From NCBI GenBank assembly GCA_030435675.1, contig CM059621.1, forward strand, positions 1,612,001-1,676,000: a stretch of DNA of 64,000 nt. Reading direction: 5' to 3'. The DNA comes from Steinernema hermaphroditum (taxonomy: Eukaryota; Nematoda; Chromadorea; Rhabditida; Steinernematidae). Shown one piece after another: positions 55,331-64,000 of the stretch. Each line of letters begins with the position of its first letter. Position 1 is the stretch's first letter. Position numbers and translations under genes: made by a program. A model generated the notes under the pieces. That model ran no database searches and was not told the origin of the DNA. It worked only from the letters and a program-made list of their open reading frames with translations.

Positions 55331-56760
55331 ATGCCCCAAGACCGGTTTTCTGGCGGGCGGCAGTCCGCGTCAAGGTGCGAGACCGTGAGGTCGAATTCTG
55401 CTTGCTCTCTCTTCTGATCATTCCCCACTGAATCCCAACTACCCCCTTTCATAATCTGCTATATTCCACAATAAAGCACAGCTCTCAATCGTATTGACCG
55501 CTACACCACTCAGAGTACACCACACGGAACCGCCTTGGGAAGGGGGAAGGCACCGTTGATTCGTCCGAACTCGGGTCACCTCGGAAGCCCAGCTGAGTCC
55601 CCAAAGCTGGCACAACAGACGCTAGAGGAGGCCATTTTGAATAAAATATGTGTAAATTATGTGTAAATAAGCGTGCTGAATAACGTAGTATTGTTCGTTT
55701 TTAGAATAAAAATGGTTTTGTTAGAGAAAAATTGTGTTTTTCGCGTTCCAGAACTTTCCGATAACCCTGTACTTCTTCATTTTACTTCTTTGTTGGACCT
55801 TTTCTACTGTTTATTAACCAATTTTTAAGGAACATAGGTCAATGTTCTCGATTCGTCGATTCGTAGTGTCCTTGGCGGTACGAGTGACTACACTTTCACC
55901 AGAATACGTGACTCTGTCTTTGCGATTCATTGCGTACTTTCATACAACTCATTAAGGGTCTAGTCGTCATGTTGGCAGCAACATGCCAATAACCTACCAA
56001 TGGTTAACAGGATGAAGGCACTGCATGCCGCAAGATTGATGCTAGAAGCCGGTGCTATTAAAGTCTAACCCGGTATGAAAATTGATGGACTAATGGTCTC
56101 GAAGGCATTAGACATTAGTACCGGTTGTTTCTGAATCGTCTCTGTCGCTCATTACGAACGCGTTGAACAATTTTGAACACCATCCGTTGAACAAACACGC
56201 GTTCGTATACGAAAGCATATCGGGGGAGGGGAAAACTAAAGGGGAAAACTTATATGTGATGAATCGTCCGGTTTCAGAAACAGTCACTCAGTTCGTGTCC
56301 AGAATTTAGCACTGTCGTTTTAGCTCAGTGCTCCTTTTAAATGCTGCAGATGACCAGTAAATTAAAATAGAAATCCGCTATTCTATTAGTTTCCATGTGC
56401 ACTATATGTATAGTTGTTCTTAAGCAGCGGAACGAGATCTCTCGTTTCTGAATGTTTTATAGCCATTAGGAGACAATGGGCTCACCTTACGAAGCCTCGT
56501 GACATTAGCTGGCCGACCAGCTTTACAATAGATTTGTATTTTGAGTAATACGCTCATAAGACATGACGACAAACATCACGGTTAGATAACAAAAGTTTTC
56601 CACCCACCAATAATATCTGGCGCTGTCCACGGTTTGTTATTTCCTGCTTTCGACTTGTTAACAATAGCTTTGGAGCAATTGCGCACAATATACTTAACAC
56701 TATAATTTACTAACCTTATAACCATCAGGTTGTCACGCATCAACGCATACATTTGCCGTC
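55331..56760. other. Intergenic, no gene supported
   Basis: Beyond possible decayed transposon flank at 55.33-55.65 kb I see no gene, repeat or RNA. Confidence 0.4.
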
Positions 56761-57723
56761 ATGTCAGCGCAGTTGTCGGAGCAATTGTTGAACAGACTGC
56801 TCGATGTCAGTTCGATCATCCACGTTCCCGTAAAAGTTCTTACTATGTACATCGTTTTGCGGCACTCACCGAAGAACATGGATGCCTTGCCGCTGTTCTT
56901 GCTGAACACTATGGCCTGGAACTTGTCGGCCAATTCAATGCTGGGCCTTCTTCATATATACCCCCAGTTCCCTGCACTGTGCTTCCGCTCTAGCGGACCC
57001 ATTTCTTTGTTCACGAGCAACGAATATGTATCACATGTGCTCTTTGGAGCAGCGTTGGTTAGTGCATACAACTGCGCTTTGGCGCTATGTTTAGCCTTTC
57101 CGTATCGCTATCTGCTGTTCACCCACAGAACTTTTGTTAGCAAAATAAAGATAAGGAGCGGATTTATGTTCTGTGCTGATCTTCACGTTGCGTTGACTGT
57201 ACTCAGTTGCAACATATACCACATTGTCGTTATGCCTTATGATGAATATCCTCTCAAAAAAGAGCTCCCTCCACGAGATCAAGTGTTTTGTATTGTACCT
57301 GAAGGGCCGCTAATACACAGCACGATCAGTGCTTTCCTTATGGTCATGCTCCTAGCCATTGTTGTGATATGTCTATTTTCTTTTCTTCTCATGCGCCATT
57401 TGACACAAATGAGGAGTCTGTTCAGCAAGCAAACGGTGGATCTTCACAGAAAGTTCCTTCGCTATCTGCTAGTACTGACCGCTGTGCCTATCATTTTCGG
57501 TGGCGCTCCACTTGTAATATGTCTCACCTGTGCACTATTCCCTCATATTGCATACAGCCGCGAAATCTTCTCTGTGGGCTTGTGTATAGTTACGAACCAC
57601 GGAGCAGTGTACTCCGTAGTTTCGATAATTACTTTTAAGCCGTATTACTCAGCACTCAAAGGTATGATTAGACGAGTGTTTTGTAGAGAAGGAAGGTCTA
57701 TTAAAGTACTCCCTTTGAAATAA
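56761..57723 (+). CDS. 7TM chemoreceptor, single exon, srh/sri-like
   Basis: One open frame of 320 residues with seven membrane segments. It has VKVLTMYIVLRHSPKNM in TM1, LFLLNTMAWNLSANSML in TM2, HIYPQFPALCFRSSGPIS in the first extracellular loop, ALCLAFPYRYLLF after TM3, LMRHLTQMRSLFSKQTVDLH as the third intracellular loop, and NHGAVYSVVSIITFKPYY at TM7. The HG...PYY ending and the PQFPALCFR loop are srh/sri traits. Like 37575-38462 it has no introns. It is only distantly related to the six-exon genes nearby. The frame is complete from ATG to stop with no lesion. Upstream sequence shows no acceptor at the ATG. Confidence 0.85.
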   Translation: MSAQLSEQLLNRLLDVSSIIHVPVKVLTMYIVLRHSPKNMDALPLFLLNTMAWNLSANSMLGLLHIYPQFPALCFRSSGPISLFTSNEYVSHVLFGAALVSAYNCALALCLAFPYRYLLFTHRTFVSKIKIRSGFMFCADLHVALTVLSCNIYHIVVMPYDEYPLKKELPPRDQVFCIVPEGPLIHSTISAFLMVMLLAIVVICLFSFLLMRHLTQMRSLFSKQTVDLHRKFLRYLLVLTAVPIIFGGAPLVICLTCALFPHIAYSREIFSVGLCIVTNHGAVYSVVSIITFKPYYSALKGMIRRVFCREGRSIKVLPLK

Positions 57724-59131
57724 ATACTTTGCGCTGCACTGTACAGGTTCCTCACTTGAATCAATGGGGTCACGCATGGCACTTTATTATGACACAAAGG
57801 AAATGTTGAGGGCAGATCAGAGATGCTCTTTGTGATGATGTCCAGGAATTGAAAGTCGCGATACTGTCATTGTGTGCGGGAATCAAAGCAAAAAATAACT
57901 AGTTAGCCAAATAGCCGTTTGGTATCTTCTTCGCTGGTACAGAGCCATTCGATGCGGCCTTAATCGTAGCAGTATTTCCGGTTACTACTCTCTCGCAAAG
58001 ACAAAAGCACCGTCTATTCGAATAATCTTTGGTTCCGAAATCTCATAGTCTCGGCCAACCTGCCAACCTCACTCAAGAAACGTAGCGAATATAGGATACC
58101 AACGTGGCAGAAGTGCGAAACAAGTCGTTTCTTATTAGATGTAGCCGAGAAACACTGCAACTAGGAGTGGCGACGGAACTTCTGCACCAGGAACGGTGTT
58201 CTTAAGACGACGGTTACCTTCAGGATTTTTTTTTGCGCTTCAGGCTGTCTGGCAGGACACATCTTGACACTGACGGTAGCAGAGCAAAACAATCGAGGTG
58301 TGCCATCTTTTTCTGAAAACCGGAAAACTTTTTACTGCTGTAGGCTTGCCGGCAAGCGAACTGGCCGTTCCGGTAAACGAACTAGTCGTTTTCAAGGTCT
58401 TTTGGAGCGGGGCTAACAGACCTGTCGCTCGCCACCACACACGAGTCAAAAAAGACATAAAGACTTGGTCCAAGAGACAATGTTGACAGTCGGTCCAGGT
58501 GGGCTTGGATTGTTTTAAGCGTTTCTGAGTAACCCGATTGACACGTCTCTATTTGATTTCCCATAAGTTCCCGCGTTTATCATAGCAAAACAAATCGAAT
58601 ACAAAAAACAACACATTGCTAGAAAATACAAACATTCTTTGCGAATAACAATGGTGTAGATAATCGGATAATTGGGTAATATTTGCTTTGTTTTGGCTAA
58701 TATACAAATTTCCATTAATTTCACCGCTTTCATCCGTGTTCTGTCAAGTCATATACAGGAGCGAATATATGTGTTCACTGTTTATTGATATACGCGCCTA
58801 CGTGCGAATTCGCACCTTCTAGAGTACATTATTTGAAATTTTTAAAGTTTGTTTTCAAATTATGCAAAACATCATGAGCGCAACTGTTACGAAAACGTGT
58901 CGCTTTGGAAATGTACGTCACTCACATATTTTTGTTGATGTGTCGCATGTCATAATTATTATCATGTTCACTTCAGCGGCAATTGAAAAAACAACGTAAT
59001 AAGCGACCATGTGTAAAACTTCCTAAATACATGCTTGTTCTTGTTACAGCAAAGTAAAGCATCAATGCTTTTCTTTGTTCAGATTTGCCGATAGATCCCC
59101 TTTAGGATTTACCTTTTTTCCAGAAACTCTT
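57724..59131. other. Intergenic, no gene supported
   Basis: Short open frames on both strands at 58240-58733 have no domain or splice partner. Confidence 0.45.
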
Positions 59132-60378
59132 ATGGCAGAAACCACCGGTGTTCAAGATCGGCTTGAGAACCTCGAGTTCTTCCATTACTTATTCATCGTC
59201 AGCGCAGTCATCTCTATCCCGCTGAACTGCTTATCCGCCTATTTAATAATTTATAGATCACCGAAGCACATAAGTACGTACAAGTATGTTCTGCTGAATA
59301 TATCGGTAGGTGGTCGAGTTAAACAAGTAGATGCCGCTTGTTCAGTTTTGGTCCTTTCTTACCGATGTAAACCTTGGCATTGCGTTTGTCCCGATGCCTT
59401 TACTTGAAGTATTTGGTGCATACGCATCCGGTTTGGTGAAGCCACTGGGCCCTGCAGCAGGCTTTGTTTGTACGGTAAATAATCGGAGAGCAGTAATTTC
59501 TCTAAAACTTGACATAGATTGCGGCTTTTCTATGCATCGCTGAATATCTTGTTGCTCTCCTCTTCGCATTCTTCTACCGATATAAAGCGTTGACGTTCGA
59601 AGTATGCTTGTTTGGAGTGCGGCTGACAGCATGGCACTACGGAACTGCGATCGTGTCTTTGATGGTTCTTCCACCAGGCGTGTGGGCTCTTGTTATCGGC
59701 GTGACTTACATGGCGCCTTCTGTCTTCAGAGAATACGTTCATCAGTTAATATGCAGTTCTTATCTACTAGTGTTACCCGAGATACAAACACTTTGCAGAG
59801 AAGACCAGAGTTTTCTGCTTTTTTTGACAGCGTTCCACTATTTGGAGTACGGAAGGAAGCCATTCCTGCTGCGGCCGGCGCGATTTTCGTGACCACGGTA
59901 TTGTGGACATTGTTCGTGGCGCTATGCATATCGAGCATAGTGAAACTCTTCAAAGTTAGAAAGGGAACTATGTCAACTTTCAATTACCGTCTTCACATGC
60001 AACTTATGAAGGCTCTTGCTATTCAGGTTCGGAGCGATTTAGATACTGGTTTGTATCGTGTATTTTAGACCATTGCTCCTTTAGGACTCTTTACCGTACC
60101 TTTCTTATTTGGAGCAGTTTGTTTTCTGTTCGAGTCGCATCTAATGGATGGTGAGCGAATATTTCTATTTGATTTTCTAACGAAACATTGCAGTTATGAT
60201 CAAGCTGGCAATTCTCTTCGTGGGGCTTCACTCAACGATCAACTCTCTTGCTGTAATGTTCTTTATAGCGCCCTACAGGAAAGCCATTCTAAATATTTTG
60301 CGCAAAGCACACGTTATAAACCCTGGAGTTTTTACCGTCACAGTTTCTCCTGGGACCTCGGTGGTTAGCAATAAGTGA
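59132..60378 (+). CDS. 7TM chemoreceptor, srh/sri-like, with a damaged splice donor
   Basis: Six exons: 59132-59305, 59346-59474, 59518-59745, 59799-60026, 60069-60150, 60194-60378, giving up to 341 residues. The marks are SIPLNCLSAYLIIYRSPKHI, CIAEYLVALLFAFFYRY, LMVLPPGVWA, MSTFNYRLHMQLMKALAIQ and GLHSTINSLAVMFFIAPYRK. Exon lengths 174, 129, 228, 228 and 82 match the sister genes, which fixes the exon 3 end at 59745. The bases after it are TTAATA, not GT, so the original donor is lost. A GT at 59737-59738 (GTTCAT) could replace it with loss of three codons in frame. If that is not used, the gene is a pseudogene. Otherwise all junctions are standard. Confidence 0.72.
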
Positions 60379-61456
60379 AGAGTGTACGAGATGACCTGTT
60401 ATTTAGTGTTGCCCTGTTAATTAATGTTATGTGCCCTACTCCGCATCACGAGTTGTACGAATGAAAAACAACAAAGATTACATGGTTATCCGTGCTTAAA
60501 GAAGAGATATCCTTTTATATGTGTCAGTCGGGTCGTTCGTTCGCCTTGTTTAGTTCCAGGAGTCATGGGATACCAGGGTACCGTCGTTCGACATTTTTGT
60601 CATGAAGCCATCGGCATCGCCCGACGCAGTCCCTTAGCGCCTAGAGCCGCTACGACGATGGGAATCGGCTCATTTCGCTGCGCTCCAGAATCTTTACGCT
60701 AAAAAACCTGCCAAGGCGCGTCATTGCTACCCATGACTGGAGTAGGGGGCTCTTCATCGCTTTGACGCCCACACAAAGCTAATGGGATACCGGTCTTCGA
60801 CTCTAATGCGTTCTACTACTGAATTCAGATGCGAAGCAGTCGCTGCAGTGTGATACATGTCGTTTTTTGTGCTTGCATGACGCTGGGGCTCGAATTCAGC
60901 ATTTTCCTAATAAGTATGGACATTGCAGTTGGATGGTGTTCGCTCTGAAATTTCAATAATTATAAACCGATTGTGACCCCAAACCGCTCTCGGTGCTGGC
61001 TTTAAATCGATTCTTTTCATCCACGCCGTAACAGAACAATAGAAACATGTCATATTTTTCAAATACAATCATGCATCACATACAACTATAAATTCTTCGC
61101 CGAGAAATGCTTCGAATGGTGCCCCATAACAAAACAATCGGGAACGTAAGACTACAAAGATGTGTACTACAGCAAGAGATCTTGCCAGAGCAGCTACGTA
61201 GGCGCAGCTGCTGGGCACTTGTTATGCATTATGTGTAAGCATAAGTTATGTAGAACTTATTCGTCCATATCAACCATGCCGTATTTATGTTGATAGCGGT
61301 CAGTCGCGTGGTGGAGGGGACACCTCAATCTTCAGCTCTTTCATCGCATCTACGCCCGCGCACCTTGTTGAGATTCTGCTTCTGTTTGACCTGTCCCAGT
61401 GTTTACATTTACATAATGCATGATGCAAAGTCATTGCAAATCATGTCATTGCAAAC
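60379..61456. other. Intergenic, no gene supported
   Basis: Open frames at 60424-60702 and 61287-61456 do not resemble genes; the second runs into the repeat that follows. Confidence 0.4.
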
Positions 61457-61955
61457 TCTCACTCGTGTCGCGGTGGCGAGCGGTCGGTCCCTCCGGTCGC
61501 TCTCTGAGTATCTGGTACGTCAGATGGCAAACCCCGTGGCAGTTGTGACTGTTCCGGCTTCCAGAGGGAATTGGGACACCCGGAAGCCGTAGTCCCACCA
61601 CCGCTGACAACAAGATGTCCGACGTCAAGAATCCGGCCACGTGAGAAGTCATCCCGAAGGTCGCCGACGCTCTGAGGACGCCACCACCATCGAAGACGCA
61701 ACTCCCGGACCACGGACCATCAGATTCGAGCACAGAAGCGTGCGCTGTGCCGCAAACGATGTTCCGCTCCTGAATCCGAAGATTTGCCGATTCCCAGAAG
61801 CCCCATGAAGCTCTCCGCCAACCACCGGTTCGACATCTACGCCGCGCCAGGGATGAAGCCGTCTTCCAGACATCCTCTGTTTGTCTATTTTCGGTGTCGC
61901 GCAAGGCATAATGCCTTTGATTCGCGAAATAAAATCGTGAAATCGTGAAATCGCA
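61457..61955 (+). repeat. Dispersed repeat, copy 3
   Basis: It runs TCTCACTCGTGTCGCGGTGG to the tail GCAAGGCATAATGCCTTTGA with ATCGTGAA units and matches copy 2 (27843-28390) nearly base for base in the first 200 bp. Copy 3 lacks some internal sequence that copy 2 has. It ends 70 bp before the ATG of the next receptor gene, so it may form part of its promoter. Confidence 0.85.
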
Positions 61956-62025
61956 AAGTCATTAACGTGTATAGTTCACTACGTTTTCCGGATCTTCGGG
62001 TTATCAACCAGTTGCAGAACGAGAA

Positions 62026-63236
62026 ATGGACGACAATGCTGTGACAAATGAAAAGAGCATCGGACTCTACCGTTCCCTTCTTCTCGTAAATGTCGTTATA
62101 TCGATCCCATTGAATGTTTTAGCTGTTTATCTGATCATCTACAAGTCGCCGAGCCACATGAAAACATATAAGTACGTTCTACTAAACATATCTGTAAGAG
62201 AAAACCAATCTGATAGTGTCATTATTTCTATTTAGTTTTGGGCGTTCTTGGCCGATGTTTTCTACGAAATAATTCTAATACCAATACCGTATCTCGATGT
62301 ATTTGGAGTTTATTCTGCAGGATTGGCAAGATGGTTTGGGCCCTTCGGTGGATTCCTATGTTTGGTGTATTCTCCATTGCTTTTCGTACGAGCAACCCAA
62401 TAGTTTTAGGTAGTCGCCTTCTTCTGCATTGCCCAATATCTAATGTCTCTACTTTTCGCGTTCTTCTGGCGCTATCGCGCCTTAAAGTTTAACTTTTATA
62501 TATGTGGAGTGAAAGTCAATAAATGGCACTACTTATTCGGCATCATAGTGATGATGGTTGTTCCACCTGGTTCATGGGCAATAACTGTATCATTGAACTA
62601 CATGCCTCCCAATGAGTTCAGGAGTCACGTACGAAAGGTGTAGTCATTCGTGTCAGCTATAGATCACAGCCGCACTTTACAGATACGCCCAGACTACCTA
62701 CCTCTTTTCGATACGGTTCCTATTTTTGGGCTTTACAAGAAGGGCGTAATTCTTGACTCTGTTGTGATCTTTGCCACTATGATCTTCTGGAGTATTTTTG
62801 TTGGCTGCTGCGTTTCGAGCATTATTCGACTCTTCAAAACTCGGAGAACCAGCATGTCCGATTTCAATTATCGTTTACATCTCCAGCTTATCAAGGCTTT
62901 AGTCGTTCAAGTGAGAAATACGAATAAAGAAAAAACGAATACCGTAGCAATTTTAGACGGTAGTACCAATGGCTCTCTTCACTGTCCCTATTTGTGGGGA
63001 TGCTGTTTCTTCTTCGGATTTAGCATAGCTAGTGGTAAGGGATACAAGTGTTGCTGAAAATATGAACATCTAATGGTGTTTCAGATATGATAAAACTGAC
63101 TGTATTCACGATGAGTTTACATTCCACGATTAATTCACTCGCTGTGATAATTCTCATTGCACCCTACAGGAAAACGGTGTTAAGCATGTTCCGCAAGGCT
63201 CATTCGATAGGAGTGGCAGTAACTTCTTCTGGCTAG
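62026..63236 (+). pseudogene. 7TM chemoreceptor, srh/sri-like, frameshifted
   Basis: Six exons can be traced: 62026-62193, 62236-62364, 62410-62637, 62683-62910, 62957-63034, 63085-63236. Exons 2-4 are 129, 228 and 228 nt as in the sister genes. It has SIPLNVLAVYLIIYKSPSHM, CIAQYLMSLLFAFFWRYRAL, MVVPPGSWA, MSDFNYRLHLQLIKALVVQ and LHSTINSLAVIILIAPYRK. Exon 5 is 78 nt instead of 82, a net loss of 4 nt near 62990. The first part reads VVPMALFTVP in one frame, the rest (YLWGCCFFFGFSIASG) in another, and the first frame meets a TAG. No other acceptor rescues it. It is a recent pseudogene or a sequence error. Confidence 0.75.
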
Positions 63237-63304
63237 CTGCTACAATGGTACAAAAACTGTAATAAATGATAAGCGCATTGAACAAAGTGGTGTATCCGTT
63301 TTAG

Positions 63305-63487
63305 TCACACTTTCGACGACCCTGGATCTTTCATTCGAGTCAGTACTGATCGATTCGGTCCCCTGTGAAGTTCGCTCGCGTTAGGCTCAAAGAAAGTGTG
63401 GACCAGTTCCAACATCTGGTCGAGAAGATCATCGTCAGCGATCGATTCCACCTGCACAGCCGGTCGACCCGAAGATGGCTCTCGCAA
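63305..63487 (-). CDS. Possible last exon of a gene, hypothetical
   Basis: This minus-strand frame ends at a TGA (63305-63307) and reads VESIADDDLLDQMLELVHTF then FEPNASELHRG, acidic and leucine-rich, with codon use unlike the surrounding intergenic DNA. GGCTGTGCAG before VESIADDD is a fair acceptor. No domain is recognised. If real, the rest of the gene would extend upstream on the minus strand, possibly beyond the window. Overlapping plus-strand frames (63365-63751) look like shadows. Confidence 0.25.
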   Translation of the reverse strand: MREPSSGRPAVQVESIADDDLLDQMLELVHTFFEPNASELHRGPNRSVLTRMKDPGSSKV

Positions 63488-64000
63488 ACGTTCGCTGCGT
63501 CCGATCGCCTTGTCTCCACTGGATTCAGCTCTTCATCGCTTCGATACGCAGATGAACTAATGAGATCACGGTGTTCTTCTTTGGCCCGGCCTCTGCCACT
63601 GAACAAGCCATTCGAAAAACAGCGACTACAATGTGATGGATGTCTATCTTGCTGCTCAGCATGGTGGGGCTCAAAGGGCTCAAAAGTGTTAAATAACGCC
63701 TATGCGTTTGCCCTAAACTTCGCAGTGCTGAACATTCGTCATCTGTCCTAGATGTGTATATGCAGCCTTGTTGACTCTAAAATCCACCAGGTCAAGCATT
63801 TGCAGGAATGTACCTTTTTACTGCAAATCCAAAAAACACGTGGGTTGATGCGGCCCATTCCAATCCATCACACATATACATTAATCGCACTGAGTCTTTT
63901 TTGTTTTCTACGCGCCTCTATGGTTGTGTTTGTACATCAGCTTTTGCTTTCTTCAAGGTCATATCACCTCGGCAATAGCAAAGAAAAAAATCGTGACAGC

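Noticed and set aside
63365..63751. A 128-codon plus-strand frame at the right edge
   Set aside because: It is antisense to a more gene-like minus-strand frame and has low-complexity Ser/Arg content without a domain.
1..64000. Prokaryotic features (operons, ribosome binding sites, IS elements, riboswitches)
   Set aside because: Spliceosomal introns throughout and nematode-specific gene families make the window clearly eukaryotic; such features were not found.

Overview
This window reads as nuclear DNA of a free-living rhabditid nematode, most likely a diplogastrid such as Pristionchus (an inference from gene content, not proven). The reasons are a dense set of nematode-specific seven-transmembrane (7TM) chemoreceptor genes (srt-, srx-, srh/sri-like and unassigned), very short introns (34-51 bp) with strong TTTCAG-type acceptors, an RPamide neuropeptide precursor of the NLP-2/22/23 type, a TIL-domain protease inhibitor, and Helitron, hAT-like, mariner and foldback DNA transposons. 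I assembled the spliced models by hand by matching donor, acceptor and reading phase. Nearly every model closes in frame, but no transcript evidence was available.

Layout. 0-6 kb: a dispersed-repeat copy, an srh/sri-like receptor, a small secreted TIL inhibitor, an unassigned 7TM receptor on the minus strand and a hypothetical single-pass protein. 6.8-21.5 kb: one long minus-strand gene of eight exons encoding a 404-residue SAPCD (Suppressor APC domain) family protein. A complete plus-strand RPamide neuropeptide gene is nested in its 5.8 kb sixth intron. 22-25 kb: a tandem pair of six-exon 7TM receptors. 25-28 kb: gene-poor, with a receptor pseudogene fragment and the second repeat copy.

28-46 kb is a chemoreceptor cluster. 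It holds an srt gene, a receptor split by a 1.3 kb hAT-like insertion with an 8-bp target duplication, an srbc-like gene, an srh/sri-like gene, a single-exon receptor, two tandem srx genes separated by a 430-bp foldback MITE, and another srh/sri-like gene. 46-49.4 kb: a decayed Helitron (Rep and PIF1-like helicase with two frameshifts). 50-63 kb: two srt genes, a mariner transposase remnant, a single-exon srh/sri-like gene and two srh/sri-like genes that both carry lesions. The third repeat copy precedes the last of these.

The five srh/sri-like genes (1.1, 35.5, 44.3, 59.1 and 62.0 kb) share one six-exon blueprint. Exon 4 is exactly 228 nt in all five, exon 3 is 228 nt in four, and exon 5 is 82 nt in three. 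This constancy is what exposes the 4-nt deletion at 62.97-63.03 kb and the lost splice donor at 59.75 kb. The region looks like a birth-and-death chemoreceptor neighbourhood riddled with transposons, next to a conserved cell-biology gene that hosts a neuropeptide gene.
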